Shown in pieces: positions 25,912-39,056 of a stretch of 64,000 nucleotides of DNA. The position numbers and the translations under genes are program-made. The DNA is from Chrysomallon squamiferum (taxonomy: Eukaryota; Mollusca; Gastropoda; Neomphalida; Peltospiridae), in NCBI GenBank assembly GCA_012295275.1, contig CM022672.1, forward strand, positions 16,579,166 through 16,643,165, in the 5' to 3' direction. Positions within the stretch are counted from its first letter, which is position 1; every line of letters begins with the position of its first letter. A model generated the notes under the pieces. The model saw nothing but the letters and a program-made list of their open reading frames with translations, was not told where the DNA came from and did no database searches.

Positions 25912-28900
25912 GGTCTTCTTTTTCTTCTTCTTATTATAGTTATTATTTGTATTATTGTTGTTGTTATTGTTATTTTAGATCACTGCACAGTTTGTGAATT
26001 TTATTTTTGCCATAATGGTTTAATTTTCTTTTTCTTTTACTATTTAATCTCTGGTCACCAGTTTTATATTTTTATTTTAAATAGACATATATTTTCTTGT
26101 AAATAAGATATTTAATTTAATAAAACACTTTTAAAATTTTTGCATTTTACTTTGAAATAAACAATTTTATTACTAATTTATTTGTTTTTTTTCATCATTC
26201 AAAATTGATGTAAAAACTTAACACATACAAAATGTACTTTTTAGAGCCAAAAATAAGTCTTAAATTTAAGTTTTAAAATTTAATTATATATTTATTATAT
26301 TAAACACTTTTTGCATTGTAACCTTTTAAATGAATTCTGTTTATCTCAAGATTTGTACTAAATTTTCAGGGTTTCTGAATTATTATGATGCCACATCAGA
26401 AGGTTTAATAGCAGCTGATCCAACTTTACACTTTGGGGGACCTGCAGATGGGTGTGTCCATAGAGCTTATGCAGAAGCATTGTATAAACATGTTGTCAGT
26501 GGCATTAATTATTTCACTGGCAAAAAAGACGTTAGAATTGATTTTATTTCACTTCACATGAAGGTGATTGATGAGATACTATCTTTACTTTTTTGAACTG
26601 AAGAAATAATTTCCAAATGTCAGTGGTTGATGCCAGTGGATACTATATTTTTCTTGTTGTATTGTTAGGTATAGATACAATCCTGCAGCTGTTTAGTGCA
26701 GTTGAAGGTAGTGCTGATTTTCAGAACAGTTATCTGCTAGTTATGTTTTTCCTTGAACTAGCACAACAACATTATGTTTTTAAAATATTGTACTTCATAC
26801 GTTTTGAATTTTTTGTCAGTTTATTCTCAGTGTTATTATTTTACTCTGATGTATTTTTTATTACAAATACAAGGTCTGATCATAATGGATTGTTCTTTTT
26901 TTTTAAAGGGGCATGGAAGTTCTAGAGTTATTCTTCTTGAGGAAACTGTTGCTTGGAAACACATTGTGAAGAATTACCCATCACTCTCTCACAAACCTTT
27001 TTACAATGAGTAATATTACATAGTTCATCAGTTCATTGATTACTCTTGTTTTTGAATATTAGCTGTTTACTTTTTTTTTTATTCTAGGCTTTTATATTCA
27101 TTCATGCTTAAAAATGCTCTGCTTTTAACATCAAATTTCAAGAAAAAAAAAAGAATTAAAATATTAATATTATTTTTGATGTTATTATAGAATAATATAC
27201 ATAAAAACTGAATTTAATTGCATTCCAGTTTGTACTTAATTAATCACTGAAGTATTAAGAAAAAAAAAGAAAAAAAGAAAAACCACAAAGTTCATTAAAA
27301 ACAATAAGAAAGATTATTTCTGAAAATGTTTTTAGAACCATTTTGTTTATGCTGCATAGAAATTTGAAAAATATTATTTTTGAATTTTTCTAGTGAAGCT
27401 GATCCACTGGTTGGTTGGTCCAAGAATGAAATCTGGCGATCTGACTCAACTTATGCTGCTATGGTTGTCAAGGTAACAAGAAATAAATATTAAAAATATT
27501 TATGCAGAGATCCAAACAGGGATGGGATTGGATTCCACTTTGACATATAACCTTACTTTTAGCTGACTGATGTTATTTTCTTTATAATCAAACTTAGTTC
27601 ATCTTGAAAGTTATAACAGTGGCATCCATACTCCAATCAAACTCCTATATCAGCCTTTTATATAAGAACAAATCAAAATTTATATATCAAAACTGCCATT
27701 ATATTTTGTCTCATTATCTGTGGAGTGTGTTATTTATATATGTTGTAAATTTGTTATAAACAGATTGTTATGGATGTATTATCAGATAGTATTATTATAT
27801 CATAACTTTTAAGTTGTTGTTGTTGTTATTATTATCAACATCATCATCATCATCATCATTATTATTATTATTACTATTATTATTATTGTTATTATTATTA
27901 TTAGTAGTAGTAGTAGTAATAGTGGTAGGGGAAGCAATAGAAGTAGATCTTTATATTGTTCTACTATTATTAGAAATTATCATTATTACTGCTCTTGTAA
28001 TAATAATAGTATTGATTTTATTAATCTTATTGTTTTGTTGTTGTTGTTGTTGCTGCTGTTGTTATTATTATCATTATCATTGTTATTATAGATAATCACA
28101 CAACATCAAAATCTTATCATTGCAAATTCAAAGCAGCCAATACAAAATTATACGTTGCTTAGCAATGATAATGGTTTCCTTAGCTACCATCCACATGAGT
28201 TCACACAACGTACACTACTAGCCAGGTTTCAAATGAACACAACTGTTCCACCTCATGTCCAGTTTATAAGAAAACCAGTCTACACTGTAATGGGTTTTCT
28301 GTCAAAACTTGGTGAGAGGCAGTTACAAGTTGAAATTTCAGGTACTGCTTTTATCTTGCTCTCTGTGTATATAAAAAAAATTTGATTGCTATGTAAATTT
28401 TGTATGGCTTTAAGAATTTTTTTTACTTGTTTTAGTGTTTCTTTGGTTGTTCAAAATTATGTGGAAATACATTTTGTACAGTTTCATCTTAATGTTTATT
28501 AATTTCTTGTTAATATAAATCTTAAATGATATGAACCTTGTTAACATGAACATTACATGATACAAACCTTATTAATGTGAAAATTAAATGATACAAACCT
28601 TATTAAGGTGAACATTAAATGATATAAATGTTGTTAATGTGAACTTTAAATGATACAGTTCTTGCTAACATGAAGATTAAATAACACAAATCTTATTAAT
28701 GTGACCCTTTAATGATACAAATCTGATTAATGTGAACCATAAATAATATGAATCTTGTTAATGTAAAACTCAAATGATATAAATCTCATTAATGTGAATC
28801 TTAAATGATACACATTTTGTTAAAATAAACCTTAAATCATACAAATCTTGTTAATCTAAACCTTAAATGATACAAATCTTGTTAATCTAAACCTTGAATG

Positions 28901-31900
28901 ATACAAATCTTGTTTATATGAACCTTAAATGATACAAATCTTGTTAATATGAACCTTAAATGATACAAATCTTGTTAATCTAAACCTTGAATGATGCAAA
29001 TCTTGTTTATATGAACCTTAAATGATACAAACAAAATTACATACTTGATGTTTATTATTTTTTTTTTCTCTTGACATCAGCTGCAGCTAATAAAGATGAC
29101 TTCAAAAAGACATGCAGAATAAAAAATCCCAGTGATTAACTTGTTTTATCAACATCCTCATCATCATTAGTGTTGTTATTATTATTACAGATACCAGCGG
29201 AAAGCAAGTAAAAAATGACAGCCATTTTGGTGTGTTAGCCACTGTTCACCTGACTGATGGATCATCTGATGCAGACAGGTTATCTTTTTTTAATTTCTGT
29301 CTACAAATTTAGTTTAAATATGCTAACTAATTATGTTAATTAATTATTATTATCAGTTCTTTTCTTACTAAAGCAGAACACGTAAGAAGTAGTATCAGTT
29401 TTTTATCTCTCTCTCCACATTTAGTTTGAATATGTAATTAATGATAATTATTTTTATTATTTTAGCAAAAAAAAGATATAAGAAGCAATATTTCTTAATG
29501 CTATATGCAAATTTTGTTTGAATGTTTAAAATTAATAAAAGTTTGATTGTATATTTTTAACTATATGAATTTTATATATTATTATTTTCTATCAGAAGAT
29601 ATTTGATTTTTGTAAATTAATTTTATGGTCACAGGTATTTGTGAAATAACAAAAGAAGGAAAAAGAATTTGATTTAATTATACTGTAAACATACTTACAG
29701 TTTGTGATTATTTTGCCAGTGATAAGTATGATTAGGAATAATACAGATAAGTAGAAATGAAACCTTGCTCGTTCTATGCAAATGGCTTCTCATTTGATTC
29801 CCAGAAAGAATTCTTAAATATACTCTTTTCCATATCGTGAAAATACTTTATCACTGGTAGATACTGGAAATACAACCATATGGTTCACTGAACAATACTC
29901 ACAATTCAACTTACAATTCCTGAGCCTTGCTATTTAACCACATAAGTTAATTCATTTTATTGAAACAATCTTGTTGGAGGCTAATTAGAGAAATAATTTT
30001 GTTTTAGTTGGCAGGTGGCCATTTTGATTTATAACAGTAATGACACCAAACGTTTAAAACAGAATGCTGAAGTAACACTTAACTTGATTATGAATCCACC
30101 AAACAGTACAGGTGAATAAAACTACTTATATAAATGCAAATATAAGAAAAAATAAATATTTGATTTCTTAATCAATATTTAAAAATATTCTTTTATTTTG
30201 AAGGAAGGTTATGAACAGATCGATTTTTATTTTAACATATAAAGTTCTTTTTTAAGTTAAAATGTACTATAAAAAAAAAAGAAAGAAAAAGCGTTCTCTC
30301 TGGAAAATGGAACTGGTATTAAATTAATAGAATTTTATAGAAATTTATCTTTTTTCCATAGTGATAAATGTGTAATTGACAGCCTGAAAACAATTGATGA
30401 ATTAATTAAATACTAACTTAAATCATGTAATTAAAAAAGACATCTATGATATGATGTACAAAATGAGAAGGAAAAGAAAAGTGTATAAATAAATAAATAA
30501 AAGAAAAAAGAAAAAATATCTTTACTGAAACAATAAATATATATATATATTTTTTTGATGAAGAAGAATTAGTTTACAAAATCATCAAAATACATGTAAA
30601 TAATTCTGGATCAGACTGATTAATCTGCAGTTGTCAAACATTAAAAATTATTATGAAATGAAATATCTATATTTGTTCTTCAGAAATGATGATTGCCAGT
30701 TACACAGTTAATCAAGCAGATGTGAATCCATTTGCTATCTGGTTATCTCAGGGAAAACCAAATTACCCATCACGAAAACAGTTTGAAGAAATGAGAAAAC
30801 ATGAGGTATGCCAAACTTCATTTTTATCTTTCCTGGAACAACCTCCATTCAAAAGTAATTGGAAAGAATTTAGATATATATTAATGTAGAGAGAACGTTC
30901 TAAATTTTTAAAAATTATTTTTCAAAATCATTATCATCATCATCATTATAACAGTTATTAAAAAGAAAAATAGAAAATAGAAAAGGTATTTTTTTCTGTT
31001 TTTATATATATATATATATATATATACATATAGATATATACAGTGGTACCTCAACTTACGAGTACCCCAACTTACGAGTTTTTCAAGTTTACTTGCCCAG
31101 TAGATTTTTTGCTTTGAGTATACAAGCCAAAATCCAAGTTATGAGCGAGTTTCAGATACACTGCCACTATTTGGTGCAATGAACAACATAACATCTGGCC
31201 AGCAACCTGCATGTCATTCATTTACTTCACGTGATTACTGCAGAAGGATCTCTGTTGTGTTGTGCTCGTGTTTTGTGCAGTATCTCCAAATTTCTTTTTT
31301 CTGGTCATGGATCCTGAAGTGCAAAGAACAGTGCTGAGAAGAAAAGCAGATGATGTCCATTGAATTAAAGCTTGAATTCATAGAAAAACACAAGGGAAGT
31401 GTGCATGTAGTCGACTTGGCTAGGCAGTGAGAGCATAGTACTTTTACGATATGTACCATACTGAAGCAGGAGGAGTTGATAAAGGCTATAACTGCAGCCA
31501 AAGGCATTAAAATAATTTGTCTGATCTCCAAGATAAATACACTTTACAAAACCAATTTATTTCTTTACATTCTCTTTATTTTATTTTTATACAATATTTG
31601 TCATTTATAAATACATTTTTCTTATTTAAATGAATACACAAAAAATTGGGGTGGTTTTTGAGGGCCTGGAACAAATCAATGGTATTTCAATTAATTTCAG
31701 TAGGGAAAATTGATTTGATATATGAGCAAATTGAGATACGAGCTAGGTCATGGAACGAATTAAACTCGTAAGTCAAGGTACCACTGTATATATATATAAT
31801 TTTTTTTTTTTTTTTTTTTTTAATAGAATCCACACTTGTTTGATCTTCATCCTGTAAAACCAGGACATATTACGTTATCAAACCTTTCCATGGTGGAATC

Positions 31901-32560
31901 TGCTGTTACTCTTCTTCATATATGTGCCAAACCTAATGGCCAACCTGATCAGGTTACTGCTTAAATTATTTCAGGAACAAAAGATGGAAAAAAATAAGAA
32001 CAAATTTAATTTTGTATAATGTTAGTACCTGAAAAGAAAACCCACTCAGTCATTAGACTACTCTTTGCAGTAAGGAATGTTTGATGTGCACCTTCTTATA
32101 GACAGTAAAATACTTCAATATAATTAACCAAAACATCTACAGTCATGTACATTAGACTGTTCATCTGTAAAACCTGGTACCATGCAATAAATTGAATAAT
32201 TATTCAATGTATTAACATATTAATAAATACTGAATACAATTTTACTTTTACATGAATGAAAATTAAAGTTCATGAGAATGTAATCATGTGATTGTTATCT
32301 TTTGCTTGTTTTAGGTTCCAGACATAAACATCTCTAATATCACTACAGGGCAAGTTCTGATCACTTGGTCTGATAAATGTGTACATTCAAAGTAAGTTCT
32401 TGTTCTGATATTTTGGTTATAATATTTTACATTAGTACTAATGTTATTATGAAACTGTAATTATAAGTATCTTTGTTATAAAATTCTGTAGAGAGACATT
32501 TCTAGTCCTCTGATTGGATTGGGATATAGTATGTCTGGAGCACTGAACAAAAGCAATGAT

Positions 32561-32597
<37 letters not shown>

Positions 32598-33238
32598 GAT
32601 ATATATATGCTCACACACATACATACATATATATATGTGTGTGTTGTGTGTGTGAGTGTGTGCATACCTACATATCTTTGTGAAGTGTAACATTCCTATT
32701 GCAGTCATATAATTTTTTTTATTTTACAGGTGTCTTTTAAGATATGAAGTAGAATTCAGTTCTAAGTCATCTAGTGGCCCCTACAAAAGAATCAATGATG
32801 AAGATTCATATTTTCCAGTCTTTGTTTATTCACCTTTTCCTGAAGGTAACTTTTCTCTAATTAACATGTTTAAGACTGATTCTGAATCAAAAGTTCTTTT
32901 GTACATCATGAGGCTAGGATTATGACCTCTCGTACTAGCTGTTATTCTTTGTTATTTCACTAGAGTAATGAATGAAGATTTAATCTGTAAATTTTTCATT
33001 AATACTGGAATTTTAACATCAAACAGTATGATAATAAATAATCTTAAAATTGATACGAAATTCTGTAGCATATTTTCGAAATACTCTAATGTTGCTCGCG
33101 TTCATTTATTCTTTTAAATTTCTACTCGTTTTCTTTAGAGTATTGCCTAAGTTTGATATTTTATAATGATTATTATTATTTATTTTGTCTGTTACGTTTC
33201 TTTTAAACATAGCTTTTCTTTTTAACAATAATACAAAA

Positions 33239-33283
<45 letters not shown>

Positions 33284-33394
33284 CCACCTTCGGATTCGTA
33301 TGTACGCGGTTATTATCGTGTTAGAGCTGTTGATTACTGGAAAAGAGCTGGCGAATTCTCTTTGCCACAGATGTACCCTGATGATTCCAAGTAA
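23910..33394 (+). CDS. IDUA: Alpha-L-iduronidase, complete, 660 aa (15 exons)
   Basis: Exons: 23910-24091, 24732-24875, 25357-25547, 25759-25854, 26370-26563, 26909-27009, 27394-27472, 28092-28341, 29191-29278, 30008-30111, 30684-30805, 31827-31952, 32315-32391, 32730-32845, 33282-33394. The sum is 1,983 nt with all phases kept; human IDUA is 653 aa. The enzyme is a lysosomal GH39 hydrolase that removes terminal iduronic acid from dermatan and heparan sulfate. Residues 1-25 or so form a hydrophobic signal peptide. [31 protein letters not shown] (acid/base Glu190) and [11 protein letters not shown] (nucleophile Glu304, across the exon 6/7 junction) match the TIM-barrel active site. [13 protein letters not shown] carries the substrate-binding Asp. 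The fibronectin-III-like C terminus keeps the paired cysteines (HICAKP and SKCLLRYEV) and YRVRAVDYW. Neighbour NELFA is head to head. Confidence 0.97.
24951..24992. repeat. (TG)n microsatellite in IDUA intron 2
   Basis: A TG run with two TCTG interruptions. Confidence 0.95.
25862..25911. repeat. (ATT)n microsatellite in IDUA intron 4
   Basis: About 16 ATT units start 7 bases after the exon 4 donor. Confidence 0.95.
27813..28090. repeat. Compound trinucleotide tract in IDUA intron 7
   Basis: GTT, ATC, ATT, AGT and again GTT/GCT/ATT repeats run almost to the acceptor of exon 8 at 28091, so the polypyrimidine tract of that acceptor is made of repeat. Confidence 0.85.
28505..29031 (+). repeat. 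31-bp minisatellite, about 17 copies, IDUA intron 8
   Basis: The unit is GATACAAATCTTGTTAAT followed by ATGAACCTTAAAT. The 3' copies, from about 28,840, are nearly identical and the 5' copies are more diverged. This fits growth at the 3' end. Confidence 0.85.
31041..31786 (+). mobile_element. Tigger/pogo-type DNA transposon remnant (746 bp) in IDUA intron 11
   Basis: Inverted termini of about 23 bp (starting CAGTGGTACCTCAACTTACG, ending CGTAAGTCAAGGTACCACTG) differ at two positions. TA flanks both ends, as expected for Tc1/mariner-superfamily insertion. Inside, two broken frames (from 31307 and 31353) encode a decayed helix-turn-helix like the N terminus of Tigger transposases ([20 protein letters not shown], then a stop, then [11 protein letters not shown]). 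The catalytic DDE domain is missing, so it is non-autonomous. It is in the same orientation as IDUA. Confidence 0.9.
31307..31540 (+). pseudogene. Decayed Tigger transposase N-terminal (CENP-B-like HTH) fragment
   Basis: A short ATG frame at 31307 ends after 18 codons. The family-like frame continues one phase over from 31353 and has an in-frame stop after LARQ. Only the DNA-binding N terminus is left. Confidence 0.75.
32567..32662. repeat. CA/TA/TG compound microsatellite in IDUA intron 13
   Basis: A CA run, a long TA run and then CA and TG runs. The arms are loosely self-complementary. Confidence 0.9.
33242..33276 (+). repeat. 35-base poly-T serving as the polypyrimidine tract of IDUA exon 15
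   Basis: An unbroken T run ends 5 bases before the acceptor AG at 33280-33281. It directly abuts the last coding exon. Confidence 0.9.
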
Positions 33395-33461
33395 CTAGTC
33401 TGATATATATTTCCACATTGTTAACATACATATGTTTTTATACATTTAATACATTTTATAA

Positions 33462-33467
33462 AATAAA
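33462..33467 (+). terminator. IDUA: Polyadenylation signal of IDUA
   Basis: AATAAA lies 68 bases past the stop codon. It is the nearest canonical signal and gives a short 3' UTR. Confidence 0.6.
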
Positions 33468-35886
33468 ATATATTTTTTCAAATTCGTACTTTCAGTCGTA
33501 TTATTTCTCTTGATAGATATGCTTGCATTAAAAAAAAAAATAATAAAACAACTTTTTTTTTATATACAATCTCTTAATTGTTACGTTTTAAAGCTAGATA
33601 TCATTCAGAATAACATTATATACAGATATCAGGTATATTTTTCTAATGTAATAATGATGATACACACTGTCGTCATTTCATGGTTCTGTTATCGATTAAA
33701 AAGAAGCCATTAAAAAAAAATAATAATACTAAGTCATCTTACAGTACATCATATACTATTTGTGACATGTGAAATTATATTTCCAGTCATGCCTTAGACG
33801 ACTGCTTAAACACAGTTAAAACCACGGTCAGTGTTCAGATGAATGTAACAAAATAATAAATTAAATATAAACCACATGTATGAGATTGCGATTTATGTTG
33901 ACGTTCTAGATCATTGTTTTATTATATATGTGTGTGCGTATGCGTGTATGTATGTGCGTTTGTGTTCACTCGTGCGTGCGCGTGAATAATATATATGCAT
34001 ATTTGTAGAATTTATATAGAAACTATGTTTTACTTCAGTCAACTTCACCTGGAAATACCAAATTATACCATCTAATTTTTATTCAACACTTGTTGCTTCA
34101 TTGTTAACTAAGATAATTCCATATATTTATCATATGTATTGTCTGAACAGATATTAAGTAGTACTAATTACTTCAGTTGAAACTTGTATTACCTGAATAA
34201 GATGAGCAACATTAAAGATTTTTTTACTTATTATTAATAAATCCTAATTGATTTTTGTTGTAGATTTATATAAGAAGTGCTTCTTATCAAAAAAATAAAA
34301 AATAGACAGAACAACATTAAATAATAATAGCTATGTAAAGTGCTGATTCGAGACCGATATTTTGAAAAAGGTTTCAAGACGAAATAAGATTCGTTATTAA
34401 GATAAAAAAAAAAAAAAAAAAGTCTGTCTGGAAAGAAATGGGATTTCTCTTCTATATTAGAACCCGCACATGAATTGAATAATAATAATAATAATAATAG
34501 TAGTAGTAGTAGTAGTAGTAGTAATAGTAGTAACAGTAATGTAGTAGTATAGTAGTAGTAGTAGTAACAAGATTGAAGAAGAAATAGAAGTAAAAAGAAA
34601 ACAAGTAATAATGAAAACCGCAAACTAAAACAGCAGCTTCAAATTGTAGGTTTGAAATCTTGCAGTGAGACATGCTTCAGAAAGAACGTATCCCTGGATT
34701 CTAATTTACTGTTCATCGATGAACTTAGCCGTTTGATGCCGGTAACGCCGTGAGCATATCAACCATTAGAAAACATTAAATACTGCCAAGTTAAACAACA
34801 TACACTCGATATTTAAATGAAGAATATATCTAATTACTTAATGCAAAAATCCGATTCAATATTTATATATATATTTTCTCTTATAAGCTAGAATATACGG
34901 TCAAACACATGCGTGCATACATACATGCAAACATACATTCATACACATATGCACATATATTTCCCGAATGTATGTATTTATGTACATACTAATATATAGT
35001 AAAATTATCAACTGAAACCTAAAACTTCAGTTCTGGTCTGTTACTTTCAGTACTTGTTTGTAATAACAAAACGCAATCAGTTTTCTATTTACTTAATATT
35101 ACCTTCCATACATCAGCAGACTACTTAGATCCAGTCAGTTTGCTGCTGTGTAAACTCATACCATTGGCTGATAGGTAGATAGCATCGACTGAAAAAGAAA
35201 ACGAAAGAAAAGCCCACTAAAAATAATACATTCCCCCCCACCCGATATAAGTTAAGAACCCCCCCCCAAACTAACAGTATTCCATCTTCATTACTTTCAA
35301 AACATCGGAATATTGTTTTGCTTTTTGTTAACTTTTGTTCGCGATTTTCGATTTGAAATGGATTTCTTTACTACCTTTTGTTTCAAGTCACGTTTTTCAT
35401 CAGTCCACTTGAAACACAAATTAAAATATGCGGCACAAAAGAAAGCCGGATCCCAAAACATGCAGCCGATAAAAGCCACTTACATCTTTTACTTTGTTTA
35501 TATTATAACTGCACTCCAAGTCATTTGTTATCCTGGAGTTATCTGTAATTGAAAATACTTCTCATTTATCGATGCGCAGTGTCTTTTAGTATATTTCAGC
35601 TTTAGTTTTTAATTAAACAAACAGCAGCACTGACGTGATCAGAGATGTTTACGTTGTCATTGTTACTGGCTCATAAAAGCTCTTGTCCAAGAAAGGTAAA
35701 TGTTACATTGTGTTGTTGAGACAAAGAGAGAGAAAAAAGAGAAGACGACTTAAGTGTAAAAACGGAATGAAGGATGGATACACACTCACAGACAGAGAAA
35801 CAGATTCGTTGAGAGAAAAGCAAAATTATATGCATACATAGAGAAAGAAGCAGATTCGTAGAGAAATTCAGTTAGATAAACATTCA

Positions 35887-35889
<3 letters not shown>
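33468..35889. other. Gene desert, first part
   Basis: AT-rich sequence with AAT/AGT trinucleotide tracts at about 34,480-34,570 and an A/C homopolymer tract at 35,220-35,272. The longer open frames here are repeat-derived or low in complexity. No gene was recognised. Confidence 0.5.
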
Positions 35890-35971
<82 letters not shown>

Positions 35972-36282
35972 ATATATAGAATCAGAAACAGACATCAATC
36001 AAAGAATAACAGACAGAGAATCAAGTAGGCACAGAAAATAAAGGAAGAGAAAATCACAGATTTATGCATATTAAAAGATTTGTTTAAAAGCACATTCTGT
36101 TAATAAAAGGGCAAAGAAAAGTTTAAAATTAAAAATAAAATTAACAAAATATACCAAAAATTAATAATAATTACAACAATTTAGAGAAATCACTTTTAAG
36201 GATCAGCATGGATCATTTAAATCTCATCTCGACATAGTGAGTCACAGTTAACTTCTTTTTTTCAGTGATTTATTATTTATTC

Positions 36283-36362
<80 letters not shown>
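35890..36362. repeat. Facing (GA)n and (CT)n arrays
   Basis: A GA run of about 77 bases (35890-35966) and a CT run of about 77 bases (36285-36362) are inverted relative to each other with 320 bp of unique sequence between. They could pair as a long hairpin. Confidence 0.9.
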
Positions 36363-36366
<4 letters not shown>

Positions 36367-36736
36367 GTCTCTTTATGTCTCTGTCTCTCTTTCTCTTGGA
36401 ATTTTTCTATTTTAAAATCATAAAAAATTAAAGTCTTGTCGCGAAAAGCCTTCCGTTAATCGAATCTGCGCTTTCACCTGAAAAGCGGAAATTACTGCGA
36501 GGCATGTTCTCCATCTTGCATCTGTTTCTTATGTTATCCTGAACAAACATTCAGACAAGTTTGAGATGAGCTCACAAAATTAATGCGAGTCAGCAAGGCG
36601 AAAAAAGCAAACAGAGATGTCATATTGTTATGACTACACAATCTGGTCTGAAATACTGTTCTATGAAGCACTTGTATGACCTTTTTTTTTTGCTCATTCC
36701 AGCTTTTACTGAATATCAGGTCAAAAAAGATTATTG

Positions 36737-36785
<49 letters not shown>

Positions 36786-38766
36786 ACATAATGATTATTT
36801 CTTGCGGTTTATGAAAGCTTAGAAAGAGAACAGAAACGTATTAAGTCTGAAGGCAAATAGCAGACATCTGACATTTAATATTGTTTAATACTTAGATATC
36901 TTGGGTTGCCATTAAGTAAATTAATAGTTCGTCCTTTCGTTCAGATATTTGGGCTGTCTTTCTTGAATAATTATCTCTTCTGTCTGATTATCAGTTTATC
37001 CATATAAGGAGGTGGATTAGTGAATGTCCAAGAGTTCTCAGTACACTTCGTGTCATCAACACGTGCACTCAAGATGTTTTAAGATAACAGACCAGAGGGA
37101 ACTAGATAAGTGTGTATAATGGTTACATTGTTTCGTTTTTCCTTTTCGTCAGGTGATTGATTGCACACCATCACAACATCTCCTAAATTATTACACAACA
37201 ACAAGATACAAAACAACAACAAACAAACAATAATAATAAAAAAAAAACCTGCAACAACCTCCTCAAAAAGAAAAAAAAGAAAAACAACCCCAATATATAT
37301 AAAACATTTTTTCATTAAATATTTATTTATTTATTTATTTATTTTAGAAAATTGTGAGATAAATTAATTTTTAAGTATTCCAATACCAAACTTTTAGTTT
37401 ATTTTATTTCTTTTTGTTTATATATATTTTTTTTTTCGTACAATATTGCTTCTAAATTTAGAGTTATTAGACTTTTGTTAGCTTCGGGCTAGCCGATTTT
37501 TACTCTGACGTTTATTATTACTACAATCCAGAAACCAACGCACTGATCCATAGTTAAAGGAAGAAAAAAGAAACAAAAAAGTGACATCCAGTATTTACTG
37601 AATCACCTTTTATGAAAGAGTTCATACTTAAATTGAAAAAAAATGAGAATAAAAAAAATAATCATAATAAAAAAATGATAATAATAATTACCCCCACACA
37701 CACACAGAAAAAAAAACAAAGACAAAAAAACTAAATGATTGATTTCGCCGTAATATTATTAATAAAAATCATTCTTGGATGAACGTAATATCCATAAATA
37801 AAGTGGTTTTTTTTTTTTGGTTTTTTAAACTTTTAGTATGAAAGATAAGTCCCATATAAAAACAGTAATTTAATAATGGAAGTAAATTATATTTGCAGGT
37901 AGATTTGTTTAAGTCATAACAAATGGAATCCATTTCTATGTCTTTTTTTAAAGAAATTTATTTCATTTAATATCAATTTATCAATCCACGAAAGATTATT
38001 TTTACTAAGTGACCTCTATTTTCTTTTTAGATTTCATATAAACTAATAATATAATAACAATAGTAAATGAAGCTTTTATAAATTATAGTGATGTATATAA
38101 ATTGAATCAGTTTAGAATCGCCTTTTCAGTCTTTTAAGAATATTTAAACGATCAGTATAAATTAGATGATAATTACATACTCCTCTTGTCTAAAAAAAGA
38201 TCAGTTATCTATGTTTCAATATATATATATTATTTTATTATTATTTAATGATATCATTCTTATTTAGTTTCAAACAAAAATAGATATAAAAAAAGTAACA
38301 AAGATGTAATTTAATGTATTTTTAATTTTAATTTGTTTATAAATAATTGAAGATTTGAAGCTGTTTCAGTGCTTTGAAATGTATCATTTCTGTACTAATT
38401 CATCTTTTCTGTGTCACAGTGTAAAAAAAATCAAAAATTACATAAAGAGATTTAAAACCATATATAAATACCATAATTAGGTAAACTAAAATAAAAATTA
38501 AAAAAACACACAGGTAGAGACATCCAAGGCTTAAAATTTAATAGGTCTGATATTAGATCAAAATGATTAACACGATCCTGTATAAGAACGAGAATTATCG
38601 CGAACATAAGCTGTCTGAGTGAACCCATATAAAATAGTCACAGACAGACAGACAGACAGATTTAGTGACAGAAATACACAGACATAAAACAAATCCCAAT
38701 AAAATAAAATAAAAATAAACATCAGTAAACATGACAAAAGTGTATTGCAAAGACACATGTAAACCT
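36363..38766. other. Gene desert with poly-A run
   Basis: Includes a 46-base A run at 36737-36782, short (TTTA)n at 37,317 and (GACA)n at 38,641. Sequence at 36,430-36,640 is non-repetitive with several CpGs. No gene was recognised. Confidence 0.5.
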
Positions 38767-39056
38767 AATGTTCGGATTACGGTATCTGTACACTGGTTGA
38801 CTGTTTTCAGAGTCGTGTCTAACAGTGGTTCAGCTGAACAGCTATGAACTGTCTCTCTCTTGCCATCGCGAGTAATCGATTACCACACCGTGGCGGGAGA
38901 TGCGTGTATTTAACTAGCAACACGTTTCTGTACGTTATTGACGTTGGACACTGCCAGCTAATGGTAACTGTGATTTCGTCCGACTGCTCAGTGTTGTGGG
39001 TTACTATGGAAGGAGAATAGGACATTTTTTTCCAAATAGTATTCGAATCATCCGAG
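38767..39056 (+). other. Candidate noncoding (5' UTR) exon or promoter island
   Basis: This block is richer in GC and CpG than its surroundings and free of microsatellites. It ends in an excellent splice donor (GAG|GTATGT at 39057). It contains the palindrome GTAATCGATTAC near 38,872. No long frame is open. Because the GPCR ATG downstream is preceded by a splice acceptor (61926), a distant 5' UTR exon is expected somewhere in the desert, and this is the best site I see. Confidence 0.3.

Noticed and set aside
34234-34673. Long minus-strand frames rich in Leu/Tyr
   Set aside because: They are translations of AAT/AGT triplet repeats and neighbouring low-complexity sequence, with no domain and no splice support.
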